64,000 nt of DNA from Mycolicibacterium diernhoferi (GCF_019456655.1 NZ_CP080332.1:4216001-4280000); one strand, 5' to 3'. Shown: positions 41,582 through 50,569, numbered from the stretch's first letter. The notes: generated by a model from the letters alone, not told the origin. A program made the numbers and translations.

Positions 41582-42268
41582 ATGGCTACAGCCAAACCAC
41601 CGGTCGTGGATGCGGACACCTGGCGGGCCGCGCTCGCGGATCTGCGCCGACGCGAGAAGGCCGCCACCCGGGAACTCGACGCGATCGCCGCCGAGCGCCG
41701 CCGGCTGCCGATGGTGCAGCTGCCCGACTACACCCTGATCGGCGCACAGGGACCGGTGCGGCTGGCCGACGTGTTCGAAGGCCGTTCACAGCTGATCACC
41801 TACAACCACATGTGGTCCGACGGCGCGGAATGGCAATGCGGCGGCTGCACCGGGTTCACCTCGCAGTTCACCCGGCTGGACTTCCTGGACAACTACGACG
41901 CGCGGTTCGTCATCGTCACCAACGGGCCGATCGAGGAGGCGCTGGCCTACCGCGACAAGGTCGGCAACAAGATGGATTGGTACTCGTCCGCGGAGAGCAG
42001 CTTCGGCGCCGACGTCGACGCCGCCCCGGGTGAGGGTTTCGCGGTGAACGTATTCTTGCGCGACGGCGAGACCGTCTACCGCACCTGGCACACCAACGGC
42101 CGCGGCACCGAACAGCTCAGCCATTCCTTCGCGCTGATCGACGTGCTGCCCTACGGCCGACAGGAGGAATGGCTGGACTCGCCGCCGGGATGGCCGTCGC
42201 GGCCCACCTACTCCGGATGGCTGGACAGCCCCGACATCGCCCGGTTCTACGGAAGCGACACGCAGTGA
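41582..42268 (+). CDS. DUF899 thioredoxin-like protein
   Basis: This 228-residue protein starts with the DUF899 N-terminal helix (WRAALADLRRREKAATRELDAIAAERRRLPMV) followed by a thioredoxin-like fold. The potential redox motif is CGGC in EWQCGGCTGFTSQF; most relatives have a CxSC motif here. AAAAGGAG precedes the ATG. It is translationally coupled (GTGA overlap) to the SRPBCC gene. Role unknown. Confidence 0.9.
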   Translation: MATAKPPVVDADTWRAALADLRRREKAATRELDAIAAERRRLPMVQLPDYTLIGAQGPVRLADVFEGRSQLITYNHMWSDGAEWQCGGCTGFTSQFTRLDFLDNYDARFVIVTNGPIEEALAYRDKVGNKMDWYSSAESSFGADVDAAPGEGFAVNVFLRDGETVYRTWHTNGRGTEQLSHSFALIDVLPYGRQEEWLDSPPGWPSRPTYSGWLDSPDIARFYGSDTQ

Positions 42269-42753
42269 CCTCCACTCACAGGACCGATGCCGCCGAGCGC
42301 TACGTGATCACCCGCACCATCCCCGCCGGCCCCAGCGCGGTGTTCGCCGTCCTCACCGACCCGGCACGCCATCAGGACATCGAACCGACCGACTGGGTGC
42401 GCGAGGCTGTGGACCCCCAACCCATCACCGGTGTCGGGCAGATGTTCGTGATGAACATGTTCCTGGAATTCGCCGGCGGACACTACGTGATGCACAACCT
42501 GGTCACCGAATTCGAGCGTGACCGCACAATCGCCTGGCTGCCCGGCCAGCTCGACGAATCCGGCGAGCATCAACCCGGCGGATGGTGGTGGCGCTACGAC
42601 CTGGCGCCCAACGGCGACGGCACCGATGTGACGATCACCTACGACTGGACCGGCACACCGCAGAGTTTCCGCGACCAGGTCGGCGGCATGCCGCCGTTCC
42701 CGCCGGCATACATCGAGGATTCCCTTGCCGCACTGGAGAATGCGGCCACCTAG
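42265..42753 (+). CDS. SRPBCC (START/Bet v1-like) ligand-binding protein
   Basis: This 162-residue helix-grip protein begins YVITRTIPAGPSAVFAVLTDPARHQDIEPTDWV and has TVTYDWTGTP-like late strands, typical of polyketide cyclase/SRPBCC proteins. The GTG start overlaps the DUF899 stop. Ligand unknown; probably acts with the DUF899 protein. Confidence 0.88.
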   Translation: MTSTHRTDAAERYVITRTIPAGPSAVFAVLTDPARHQDIEPTDWVREAVDPQPITGVGQMFVMNMFLEFAGGHYVMHNLVTEFERDRTIAWLPGQLDESGEHQPGGWWWRYDLAPNGDGTDVTITYDWTGTPQSFRDQVGGMPPFPPAYIEDSLAALENAAT

Positions 42754-42771
42754 GCTCTCCCCGGCGGCCCG

Positions 42772-43992
42772 TCAGGCGCTGGCGTTGCCGGCCTTCCACT
42801 GCGACCACGGGATGTTCCAGTCGCCGAGACCGTCGGTGCCGGGCAGCACCGACCCGACGGTGCCCACCACCTCCACGATGTCGCCGCGCTTGGTGTTCTC
42901 GTAGAACCACTGGGCGTTGGAGGTGCTCACGTTCAGGCAGCCGTGGCTGACGTTGCTGTAGCCCTGGCTGCCGACCGACCACGGTGCGCCGTGCACGTAG
43001 ATGCCGCTGTAGGACATCTGCGTGGCGTAGTCCACCTCGGTGCGATATCCGTTGGGAGAGTTCACCGGAACGCCGTAGGTCGAGGAGTCCATCACCAGTT
43101 CGGCGAACCGTTCACCGATGATGTACACGCCGTTGTTGGTCGGTGTGCTGTTCTTGCCCATCGAGATCGGCATCGTCTTGACGACCTCGCCGTTGCGCCG
43201 GACGGTCAGCGTCTTGGTGCTGTCATCGGCGACGGCGATCACCTCGTCACCGATGGTGAAGTCGGTGCTCGCGTTGTCCTGCCCGAACAGACCGTCACCG
43301 AAGTCCACACCGTAGCTGTTGACCTCGACGCTGACCTTGGTGCCGGGCTTCCAGTATTCGGCCGGACGCCAGCGCACCTCACGGTTGTTGAGCCAGTAGA
43401 AGGCGCCGTCCACCTCGGGTGTGGTGGTGACCTTGATGGCCTGCTCGGCCGCGGCGCGGTTGGTGATGCTCTCGTCGAAGCGCACCGCGATCGGCTGGCC
43501 GACGCCGACGACGGACCCCTCGGTGGGCATCAGGTAGGGCATGGTCAGGTTCTCGGGCGAGTGCGTCTCGAAGGTCGCCTTGGTGACCGCCTCGCCGCCC
43601 AGACCCGACGAGCGCGCGCTCAGCGTGTAGCTGGCGTTGTAGTCCAACGGATCGGTGGTCGACCAACTCAGCCCATCGGCACTGAGTTCACCGGCGACCG
43701 GGTCGCCGTCCTCGTCGATCAGGCTGACGACGCCGAGAACGCCACCCTCGGTGCTGACCCTGACCGGCTCGTCGACGGTGACGCCGACGTCCCCGTTGGT
43801 GACCGAGGCGGTGAGCTTGGGCACCAGCAGGTCGCTGTACGGGGTGCCCTTGTCGGCGATGGTCTTGGGTTGATCGGGGGCCTGATGGCTGCTGCAGGCG
43901 CCGAGGGTCAGCACTGTGCTCAACGCCACTGCGATCAGGATTGGCCATGTCTTGCGGCGACCCACACCCACCACCGGCGAGACCTGAACCAT
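42772..43992 (-). CDS. ldtB: L,D-transpeptidase LdtB (LdtMt2-like lipoprotein)
   Basis: This 406-residue lipoprotein has signal peptide and lipobox LTLGAC (Cys 33). Two Ig-like domains follow (~55-250), then the YkuD catalytic domain (~255-380) with IYVHGAPW and SHGCLN (His ~350, Cys ~352), and a C-terminal cap ([15 protein letters not shown]). It forms 3->3 peptidoglycan cross-links outside the membrane and is the carbapenem-sensitive major L,D-transpeptidase in mycobacteria (Rv2518c). Confidence 0.96.
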   Translation of the reverse strand: MVQVSPVVGVGRRKTWPILIAVALSTVLTLGACSSHQAPDQPKTIADKGTPYSDLLVPKLTASVTNGDVGVTVDEPVRVSTEGGVLGVVSLIDEDGDPVAGELSADGLSWSTTDPLDYNASYTLSARSSGLGGEAVTKATFETHSPENLTMPYLMPTEGSVVGVGQPIAVRFDESITNRAAAEQAIKVTTTPEVDGAFYWLNNREVRWRPAEYWKPGTKVSVEVNSYGVDFGDGLFGQDNASTDFTIGDEVIAVADDSTKTLTVRRNGEVVKTMPISMGKNSTPTNNGVYIIGERFAELVMDSSTYGVPVNSPNGYRTEVDYATQMSYSGIYVHGAPWSVGSQGYSNVSHGCLNVSTSNAQWFYENTKRGDIVEVVGTVGSVLPGTDGLGDWNIPWSQWKAGNASA

Positions 43993-44150
43993 CTATTTTG
44001 CTCCACTTTTGCATCAAGAACCGCGGGGTCACGGTTAATTGGCAATAGTCTAAGGGAACGACCGACAACTGGCCCTCTGCACGAACCGGGGACCCCGGTT
44101 GTCATGCGGATTTCATCTTGACGCGTCGGTGCTGTTATTGTTTCCAGCGC

Positions 44151-44226
<76 letters not shown>

Positions 44227-44230
44227 GTAC

Positions 44231-44256
44231 AAAAGCCCTGCTTCGGCAGGGTTTTT
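44231..44256 (+). terminator. tRNA-Lys terminator supplied by the element
   Basis: The stem CCCTGC/GCAGGG with loop TTCG is extended by A-T pairs, followed by TTTTT. It lies inside the element, just after the tRNA, and functionally replaces the host terminator now found at 50570-50593. Confidence 0.9.
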
Positions 44257-44309
44257 GTCGTTTCAGAGCGTCTACCAGGCCGGTCCCACCAGCCACTTTG
44301 TCCCCAAAA

Positions 44310-44330
44310 GGTCTCCACAGGGTCTCCACA
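44310..44330 (+). repeat. arm-type direct repeats, left (GGTCTCCACA x2)
   Basis: GGTCTCCACA at 44310-44319 and 44321-44330, followed by CGGCGGGG. The same pair occurs near the right end in the same orientation. Paired 10-mers at 11-bp spacing near both att sites are typical of integrase arm-binding sites. Confidence 0.75.
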
Positions 44331-44403
44331 CGGCGGGGACAGCCTCCACTACAGCAAAGGCGTGGCTCCGACATTTGTCGGTGACGTTACTTACGATCCC
44401 GCC

Positions 44404-45699
44404 ATGGGATTCACGCGCTTCGTGGAGAAGTGGTGGGCATTGGGCGTCGCCGCCGCCCTGTGGGTCGTAACCGCCTGGGGCATGGGCGTCGCCCTGTGGG
44501 TCGTCGCCGCCTGGGACGCGGCCGGCCGCCGTTTAGTGCTGACGTACCGCTGGCTGCACGATCACGTATCGCCCGAAGGGTGGTCTGCACTCGGCACTTG
44601 GGCCACTGCCGCAATTGCGCTTGGAGCCGCCGCCTTCGCCTGGTTCCAAATTCAGGAAGTACGTAGAACCCGACAAGAGCAGGCGCAGCCGAACGTCGTG
44701 ATGTACACCGAACTGAACCCGTCGAGCAAGCGGTTCCTTGAGATTGTGATAAAAAATTTTGGCAGCACCCCCGCCTACAACGTAAAGACTGTCATAGATC
44801 CGCCGCTTAAAGCTACGCCGAACAACGTGTCAAAAGGCAAGCTCGCGGATGTTCCAATTCCAGAATTCCCAATACTTGCACCCGGTCAAGAATGGCGGAC
44901 CGGCTGGGATTTTTACCTCTCCCGCAAGCGCCATAATAAAAAGTGGGGACCACTAGCCGGAAAAACAGAATCCGAATTGGCCGAAGATGAAAAACTCACG
45001 ATCCAAGCCCAGATGAGTTATACCGGGGGAAGTTACTCGTACGAACAAGTCATTGCAGACATGACCCTACCGTCGGTACATATGGCCGAAGTTACTTACC
45101 AAGACAGTCACAGGCGGACATTCACAACCCAGGCAGTTTTAGACGCTAATCTATTCAAAGACACCACTTGGCTCGATATCAAGACCGTTCACAACCTCGT
45201 CAAAGTGCTCGAAAAACAGCTAGAGGAACAAAATAGGGGATTAACTGCAATCCATCGTCGTTTAGCTGAGTTCGGTACTGAGCACGAAGGCATCTGGGTA
45301 TACAACAGCGCAGATGACGAAGAACGTGAGTTTCGACTCGCAATCAAGACGGCAGACCTGTCCGAGAAGCGCGATATTCAGGAGCACTTCGACTATCAAC
45401 TTTTTGGCGGGCAGTCTGGAAGTCCACTACCGGAATTTAGCTCGGATGACGTGGAAAAAATCGCTGTCGAAGACGCGCGAGCCAATGATCGGTTTATCCC
45501 CACGACGGGCGATAATGTGAACATTCACCAAAGTTGGCGAATCGCATATATTCGCGCACACAACCACTCGCAATTCGGCCTCGTATATGATCTATACACA
45601 TCACAGGGGGAATTTATTCGGATACCCGCTGCCACTGAAATCCACGTGATTCGCACATTGCCTGGAGATAATGTGAATCAACGGGGTAAGGAATTATGA
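44404..45699 (+). CDS. membrane-anchored protein of unknown family (element cargo, gene 1 of 2)
   Basis: This is a 431-residue protein. Two N-terminal membrane helices (~10-38 and ~60-82) are followed by a beta-rich domain with the FLEIVIKNFGSTPAYNV motif seen in many membrane-tethered bacterial proteins. Next is a coiled-coil-like segment (~255-290, LVKVLEKQLEEQNRGL), then a C-terminal domain (~300-431). Base composition is much AT-richer than the host. It overlaps gene 2 by ATGA, so the pair is one unit. No family recognised. Position beside the integrase suggests a lysogen-expressed function such as phage exclusion; this is inference only. Confidence 0.75.
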   Translation: MGFTRFVEKWWALGVAAALWVVTAWGMGVALWVVAAWDAAGRRLVLTYRWLHDHVSPEGWSALGTWATAAIALGAAAFAWFQIQEVRRTRQEQAQPNVVMYTELNPSSKRFLEIVIKNFGSTPAYNVKTVIDPPLKATPNNVSKGKLADVPIPEFPILAPGQEWRTGWDFYLSRKRHNKKWGPLAGKTESELAEDEKLTIQAQMSYTGGSYSYEQVIADMTLPSVHMAEVTYQDSHRRTFTTQAVLDANLFKDTTWLDIKTVHNLVKVLEKQLEEQNRGLTAIHRRLAEFGTEHEGIWVYNSADDEEREFRLAIKTADLSEKRDIQEHFDYQLFGGQSGSPLPEFSSDDVEKIAVEDARANDRFIPTTGDNVNIHQSWRIAYIRAHNHSQFGLVYDLYTSQGEFIRIPAATEIHVIRTLPGDNVNQRGKEL

Positions 45700-46286
45700 G
45701 AGACGCAATCTGGTTTCTATTAATCACCGCAGTTGGTATTCCTATTGGCGGGTGGATTTCGGCTTATATTAATGCACACATAAGCCGAACGACATCCAAA
45801 GAGACAGCGCTACTTTCCGCTGCGCAGAAGCGACGCGACACCGAGATAGCACAGTTACGCGATGCTCAACAAAAACTGTTGGAAGCTGCAACTGCAGTTC
45901 AGTCTTACGCGTGGTATGTCGATAGAGACACACGACTCCGAGCTTCAATCAGCGAAGAGCAATGGCACGCATCGCGGGAGTTTGTTGAAAGTGCCGTGAT
46001 TAGAGCGCAAGAGCTGCGCGCGCTCGCCCGGACACTGCCAACCGATGAATTGCGTGACTCATACGTGGCAGTTGAACGCCTGATAATGCGGGTTGTTCGA
46101 GGTAGTGACGACGACACGTTCGACGCCTGGCATGAAGACGTGTCCGGTCCGCAACCAGACACCATCACGCGTGCGATCAATGCAACAGCCGACGCCATTA
46201 AGCGGCTCTACGACACATACCCCACCGAACTCGGCGCAAGGCCGACCACCGCCCAAATTGCGCCACGTGCACGAACTGAGAACTAA
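45696..46286 (+). CDS. membrane-anchored coiled-coil protein (element cargo, gene 2 of 2)
   Basis: This 196-residue protein has one N-terminal membrane helix (~3-28, WFLLITAVGIPIGGWISAYI), a predicted coiled coil (~45-75, KRRDTEIAQLRDAQQKLLEA) and a helical remainder. It is translationally coupled to the gene before and convergently overlaps the integrase stop by 4 bases. AT-rich in its first half. No family recognised. Confidence 0.72.
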   Translation: MRDAIWFLLITAVGIPIGGWISAYINAHISRTTSKETALLSAAQKRRDTEIAQLRDAQQKLLEAATAVQSYAWYVDRDTRLRASISEEQWHASREFVESAVIRAQELRALARTLPTDELRDSYVAVERLIMRVVRGSDDDTFDAWHEDVSGPQPDTITRAINATADAIKRLYDTYPTELGARPTTAQIAPRARTEN

Positions 46287-47581
46287 CCCTGTCGGCGCAT
46301 CGGAACGATGTTGGTTCCCAACGCACCAGCCGACGGCCGTCGGAGCGGTGCAGCCTTTCCGCCGTCCCCTTCAGTGATGTAGTCGGCGTAGACAGTGAGA
46401 GTCGTCACAAACGAGGCGTGCCCGAGCATCTTCGAAACGCTCATGTAGTGCTCCCCCGCTGACAAACTCATCACCGCGAATGAATGTCGCAGATCGTGCC
46501 AGCGGACGTGATCGAATCTGAGAGCGGCCAGGGCGGGGGTGAAATAGTGTTTGGCGATCCCGGCCGGATTGAGCGGAACCGACCATTTGTAGCCCGACGA
46601 CGGCGCAACGCGAGTCGCTGCCGCGTGCGGATCTGGCCGGGTGTAGCGCCGATCCGGTTCGCCCGTCATGGCACTGATCGGCGCGTCCGCATCTATCACC
46701 CAAACGCGTTCCGCTTCGATGTCGACGCGCGAAATCTCTTCGGGCAGAACCTCGCTCCGGCCGAATCGGCCGGGAAATAGCGGAGCAGCCGGATCGAATG
46801 TCGCTGACGACGGGTCGCCGTGCGGATGATCGTTGGCCAGATAGGCGCGCAGATCGTCGGCCAGCCACGGATCGATCGGCACCACCCGACGCGACTTGGT
46901 TGATTTCGGCGTACCGGTCTCAAACCCGCCAGGCACCGCGCGTCGCGTGCGCGTCACCGCCACAGAACCGGCCGCACCGGGGATGGCGGCCAGCATCAGA
47001 TCACCGACGTTCAGCCCGGCCAACTCCCCCGCCCGCAAACCGGTGAACGCGGCGAACAGCACCACCAACCCATAGATCGGATGGCCCTGCACGGTAGCGA
47101 TGTGGCCGGCTACGGCCGCAATCTCGGCCGCAGACAGCGGCCGGGCGGTAAACGGTTCGGCGTCGGGATCGGCCGCACGGGTGCGCGGCACCGCAACGCA
47201 CGGATTGGCGGCCAGCGCGCCGTCGACTACCGCGACATCGAGAATCCGGCGCAGCGTCTCGAAAGCGTGCTTGACCGTCGAACGCGACAACGTCACCAAC
47301 TCCGAATCGGCGTCTGTCATCGTTTTAGGCCGTGCGTGCGACGGTCGTGGACGCGGCTGCATCAATTCGGCTCGCCAGCGCCGAACGTCGGCGGCAGTAA
47401 TCGTCGCCACTGCGCGATCCCCGAACGATTCGGCGATGTAGCGGCGGTAGTTGGCCCGGTAGTCGGCCAGCACACGCGGTTTCACCTGACCCGCCAAGCC
47501 ATCAAGCCACGCATCCGCATACAGACTCAGCGGCCGATTACCGGCGTCACGCTGCGCGGCCGGAGACAACCCGCGCGCCAC
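46283..47581 (-). CDS. int: tyrosine recombinase/integrase, apparently N-terminally truncated
   Basis: This is a 432-residue phage-type integrase. The core-binding domain starts almost at residue 1 (SLYADAWLDGL). The catalytic domain has TGLRAGEL (Arg ~194), HDLRHSF (~362-368), LGHASFVTTLTVY (Tyr ~398). Relatives usually have a further ~60-70-residue N-terminal arm-binding domain; here the frame is closed by a TGA eight codons upstream of the GTG at 47581. The missing part, together with the adjoining truncated capsid gene, suggests a deletion. It may still bind core DNA but probably cannot act normally. Confidence 0.85.
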   Translation of the reverse strand: MARGLSPAAQRDAGNRPLSLYADAWLDGLAGQVKPRVLADYRANYRRYIAESFGDRAVATITAADVRRWRAELMQPRPRPSHARPKTMTDADSELVTLSRSTVKHAFETLRRILDVAVVDGALAANPCVAVPRTRAADPDAEPFTARPLSAAEIAAVAGHIATVQGHPIYGLVVLFAAFTGLRAGELAGLNVGDLMLAAIPGAAGSVAVTRTRRAVPGGFETGTPKSTKSRRVVPIDPWLADDLRAYLANDHPHGDPSSATFDPAAPLFPGRFGRSEVLPEEISRVDIEAERVWVIDADAPISAMTGEPDRRYTRPDPHAAATRVAPSSGYKWSVPLNPAGIAKHYFTPALAALRFDHVRWHDLRHSFAVMSLSAGEHYMSVSKMLGHASFVTTLTVYADYITEGDGGKAAPLRRPSAGALGTNIVPMRRQG

Positions 47582-47588
47582 CTTCGGA

Positions 47589-48184
47589 TTGATCTCGTTC
47601 GCTTCTCAGTCCACAGCGCTGGATTCAGCCGACATCGAAGACGCGATGCGCAAGATCACCCGCAAGGGGTTCGGCACCAAGGCGACCGGATCGCAGTTGG
47701 TGATCTTGGCCAATCCTGATGAATCGGAGCGCATCCAAAAATGGCGAGCTGGCGAAGAGAGCCGTGCCGGTTCAAACATCCTCGCCTCGTACGATTTCAT
47801 TCCGTCCGTCGAGCACCCGCCGTACCTCACCGATTAGACGATGGTTGGTTCGCCCGTCGCAGCCGACTATCAGGGATTGCCCGTTCTGGGCAGTTACGGC
47901 CAAGCGCTACTGATCGAAAGTTCCTTCATTCCCAGCGGATACGTCTGCGTGGCTTCGACCAACGGACCGAACAGCACCCAGAACGCTCTCGGTTTTCGCG
48001 ACACCAAAACGCGGCGTATCGCGGTTTGCTTCTACTGCCCGGACAAGGCCCGTACCCGGTGGTTGATTCGACGCACTTGCGTAGTTTCGGCGTTGGCGTT
48101 CGGCATCGGTCTGCCGCCGTCTGTATTCAGGTCACGACCGACACGACTTACACCAAACCGGCCGACAGCCTGATTCCGGTCTAA
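47589..48184 (+). pseudogene. phage HK97-like major capsid protein remnant
   Basis: Only the C-terminal ~200 residues can be traced. Frame 1 (47589-47834) reads RKITRKGFGTKATGSQLVI and ends in the nonsense codon TAG 47835. The same frame resumes after it (SPVAADYQGLPVLGSYG). About 48005-48010 a single A is missing in an A-run, and the protein continues in another frame (NAAYRGLLLLPGQ, RSFGVGVRHRSAAVCIQV) to 48184. The sequence resembles actinophage capsid C-termini. The N-terminus is absent, abutting the integrase 5' end. Confidence 0.75.
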
Positions 48185-48195
48185 GGCGGCTACCG

Positions 48196-48333
48196 ATGAT
48201 TCCGCCCTATATCGAAGGTGCGATTCGTGAGGCCAAGCGACGCAACGACGGCGGCAGCGAGTTCGGCGTTTCCAGCGGATTGCGACCGCGGCCGCGTCCG
48301 CACACCTTCGAGCACACCCCGGCCCGGCGATGA
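48196..48333 (+). CDS. small phage-type protein (45 residues)
   Basis: ATG at 48196 to TGA 48331. It begins MIPPYIEGAIREAKRRN and ends Arg-rich. It follows the capsid remnant at the place of small head-connector genes. A related PPYIE segment ends the next frame. No family assigned; may be residual. Confidence 0.4.
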   Translation: MIPPYIEGAIREAKRRNDGGSEFGVSSGLRPRPRPHTFEHTPARR

Positions 48334-48476
48334 GCGCGGGAAAGCCCTCGTTGGTGAGCCGATCCGCCGAAGCTGATTCAGCTACCGGTGGCGCAGCGCC
48401 AGGGCGAACCCCGTCCGCCCCGCCACGGACGCCTGTCGCCAAGAGCAGGTTGTCCCCGCCCTACATCGAAGACTGA
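48330..48476 (+). CDS. small phage-type protein (48 residues), overlapping start
   Basis: ATG 48330 overlaps the previous stop (ATGA). The product is Ser/Ala/Pro-rich and ends SPPYIED. It shares the 16-base stretch encoding PPYIE with the preceding frame, hinting that one is a rearranged copy. Confidence 0.35.
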   Translation: MSAGKPSLVSRSAEADSATGGAAPGRTPSAPPRTPVAKSRLSPPYIED

Positions 48477-48497
48477 TACACAGACTGGAGAGTCGCG

Positions 48498-48563
48498 ATG
48501 GCGAAGAAGTCAAAAGGCAGACGCCGGCCACGCGCCGGATCTGGCCGATTCAAAAAGAGCTGA
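48498..48563 (+). CDS. very small basic protein (21 residues)
   Basis: The frame runs from ATG 48498 to TGA 48561, is preceded by CTGGAGAG, and encodes a Lys/Arg-rich peptide beginning MAKKSKGRRR. The next gene begins MAKRRNIKRDK, so the two may be related. Possibly a true small phage gene. Confidence 0.4.
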   Translation: MAKKSKGRRRPRAGSGRFKKS

Positions 48564-48566
48564 TCG

Positions 48567-48818
48567 ATGGCGAAACGACGCAACATCAAACGCGACAAGC
48601 GGGGTCGGTTTGCGTCCACCGCCAGCCGGTCGACGCGGGTCAAACGCACGCTGCCTACGAAACTGGTCGCTGGCTCTGCGCGCCGAAACGTCAAGGCGGG
48701 CCGTGTTGGTCCAGGCGGTGCCTACGCCGGAATAAAAGCGGGCGTAGAGCTCAAACCGCGCAATGGCAACGCACGCTATTGGGTCGGAGTATCAGCTGGT
48801 CGCCGGATCGCCCGTTAG
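48567..48818 (+). CDS. basic phage-type protein with RGRFAS motif
   Basis: This 83-residue, strongly basic protein (MAKRRNIKRDKRGRFASTA...) with a Gly-rich C-terminal half is of a type common in actinophage structural gene clusters just after capsid. It follows the 21-residue frame by three bases. Exact role unknown. Confidence 0.6.
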   Translation: MAKRRNIKRDKRGRFASTASRSTRVKRTLPTKLVAGSARRNVKAGRVGPGGAYAGIKAGVELKPRNGNARYWVGVSAGRRIAR

Positions 48819-48857
48819 CCGCCTTGGCGGAACAAATGCCAGTGGGTTTCGATGTCT

Positions 48858-49424
48858 CTAACGTTCGCCCAGCAACCCTGCGATCACCTGACCGGTCTCC
48901 CACGCGGCGGAAAAAAGAGTGAGTGGTTCACTAAGTGGATACGGCCTCGGCTCGATAGCGGGATTCTGAAAATCGACCGTGAGACTGTCCCCGACTAGGT
49001 GGTATGTCTTGGTCAGCGAGAACTTTTCCCAAGTGTGGCCAAGGTATTCGACCGATCCTACTGGGAGGAAGACGGCCGTGCCGAACGTGAATAGATCGCC
49101 GGTCGACAACGTACCTCGCAGGAGGGTAAAGCCGGGTGTAAACGTCACCTGATCGCCAGCGTCCGCGATAACGACTGCAATATCAGTGTTGTGACTCAGG
49201 TTGAAAGAGCGGCCCTTTTCGCTGGAATCGGCGAACTCAACGGTGAGGTGGAAGTTAGCCCCTTCCGGTTGGTGCACCGGCGCCTTAATTCGCCGAAATC
49301 GCCGCCATGAGAATTGGCCGTCGTGGAACTCATCAACCGGTAAGAAAGTACTTGAAAGTTGAAAAGGTTCGAGAGGCGGAACTGACTGAAATAGAATATG
49401 CGTGCCGTTTGGAAATGCTGTCAT
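48858..49424 (-). CDS. hypothetical protein (element cargo)
   Basis: This is a 188-residue protein with a predicted beta-rich core (FHLTVEFADSSEKGRSF, DIAVVIADAGDQVTFT). No membrane segment, signal peptide or known motif is visible. Divergent from the next gene across ~175 bases. Moderate GC, lower than the host. Function unknown. Confidence 0.65.
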   Translation of the reverse strand: MTAFPNGTHILFQSVPPLEPFQLSSTFLPVDEFHDGQFSWRRFRRIKAPVHQPEGANFHLTVEFADSSEKGRSFNLSHNTDIAVVIADAGDQVTFTPGFTLLRGTLSTGDLFTFGTAVFLPVGSVEYLGHTWEKFSLTKTYHLVGDSLTVDFQNPAIEPRPYPLSEPLTLFSAAWETGQVIAGLLGER

Positions 49425-49598
49425 CGAACAGTCCTTCCGATATGCATGGATTGCCGGGCTAGACTACGGCGGTGCGGTGACAAAGTCTGTCAAGAATGAA
49501 GCGTGTTTCACAATCGGTCCGCTGGTTACTTACCAGAAGCACGTGGACGTTGGTTTCGAAGACAAAGAAACATTTGACTCATCGGCAAGACTGTTCGC

Positions 49599-50234
49599 AT
49601 GAAGTTCCACGACATCGCGAGCGAGATCCGCGCAAACGTGGTGGCGTTGCATCAGGAAGTGGTTGCCATGGCCGAGTTCCTCGATGGCCGCGAACACAAC
49701 TTTCGCCACGCGACATTCGGATACGCCATGGCCTGCATGGGGCAGATCGATGTCATGTCGTATTGCACCGACGGACCCGACAAGGCGCGGGGCGCCCAGA
49801 CACGACGAATGCAACGCTTCATGGAGCGCTACATCGATCAGGACAAGAGCGAGACGCACCGAGTAGCGATTCAGCTGATGCGGCATACCCTCATGCACAC
49901 CGGCGCATTCCGGTACCCCTACGACGAAACCAACGAGATCGCGTACACCTGGCAGTGCTACTTCAACGACTCTGACGCCTCAAAGCGTGAGCACTACTCA
50001 CTGACAGTTGAGAACCCGCTGTATCAAGAACACTTGTTAGAGGCTTCGCAGGGCCGACCGGTCGCTCAGATCAAAGCACTCAACTTCCGGTTGATCCTGT
50101 TCGCCGCCGACGTCGTACACGCCGCCGACGGATGGATCGCTGACATGCGTGCCGACCCGGTAGGTCAAGACCGATGTGAATCGAACTATCCGGCGATCCG
50201 GTTTCAAATCTTCAACCGTAAGCCGAAGGCCTAG
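49599..50234 (+). CDS. hypothetical protein (element cargo)
   Basis: This is a 211-residue, mainly helical protein (MKFHDIASEIRANVVALHQ...) with His/Asp-rich positions (RHTLMHTGAFRYPYDETNE). No family recognised. It has a clear ATG. It is the rightmost gene of the element, before the arm repeats and right att copy. Confidence 0.68.
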   Translation: MKFHDIASEIRANVVALHQEVVAMAEFLDGREHNFRHATFGYAMACMGQIDVMSYCTDGPDKARGAQTRRMQRFMERYIDQDKSETHRVAIQLMRHTLMHTGAFRYPYDETNEIAYTWQCYFNDSDASKREHYSLTVENPLYQEHLLEASQGRPVAQIKALNFRLILFAADVVHAADGWIADMRADPVGQDRCESNYPAIRFQIFNRKPKA

Positions 50235-50359
50235 ATCGTCCTCGCGGCTCCTTAACGGGACCGCATCCGATTCCGAAAACCTGAGCCCTTCGGCTTGGCC
50301 GACGAACTCGGCCCGGTCCCCCAACGGATCGCGGGCAAAGAGCCAGCAAACGCCTCCGG

Positions 50360-50380
50360 GGTCTCCACAAGGTCTCCACA
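50360..50380 (+). repeat. arm-type direct repeats, right (GGTCTCCACA x2)
   Basis: GGTCTCCACA at 50360-50369 and 50371-50380 followed by CGCGGGGG. Same spacing and orientation as the left pair at 44310-44330. Confidence 0.75.
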
Positions 50381-50520
50381 CGCGGGGGCAGTTACAGATA
50401 ACTGAGACGATTTCAGACGAACTCAGACAAGCGCGCAACGACTCAGAAAGTGCTTCTGATCTGCATAAATCTAGGCTAGCCCAGATCATCGCCGTAGGTC
50501 AGAATTTAACCGGTAACGCT

Positions 50521-50565
50521 CTCTTAATCAGCGGGTCCGGGGTTCGAAACCCTGACGGCGCACCA
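50521..50565 (+). repeat. att site, right copy (3' fragment of tRNA-Lys)
   Basis: This is a 45-bp exact duplicate of the tRNA-Lys 3' part, lacking the 5' half, and therefore not a functional tRNA. The host sequence resumes after it. Confidence 0.95.
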
Positions 50566-50569
50566 CACG

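Noticed and set aside
49402..49602. 66-codon plus-strand frame before the 211-residue cargo gene
   Set aside because: It has an ATGA overlap with the next gene but starts at GTG inside the divergent gene, has no clear ribosome-binding site and would remove the promoter region; not convincing.
44310..50380. GGTCTCCACA repeats as possible CRISPR or transposon ends
   Set aside because: Only two pairs exist, both direct and close to the att copies; integrase arm sites explain them better.
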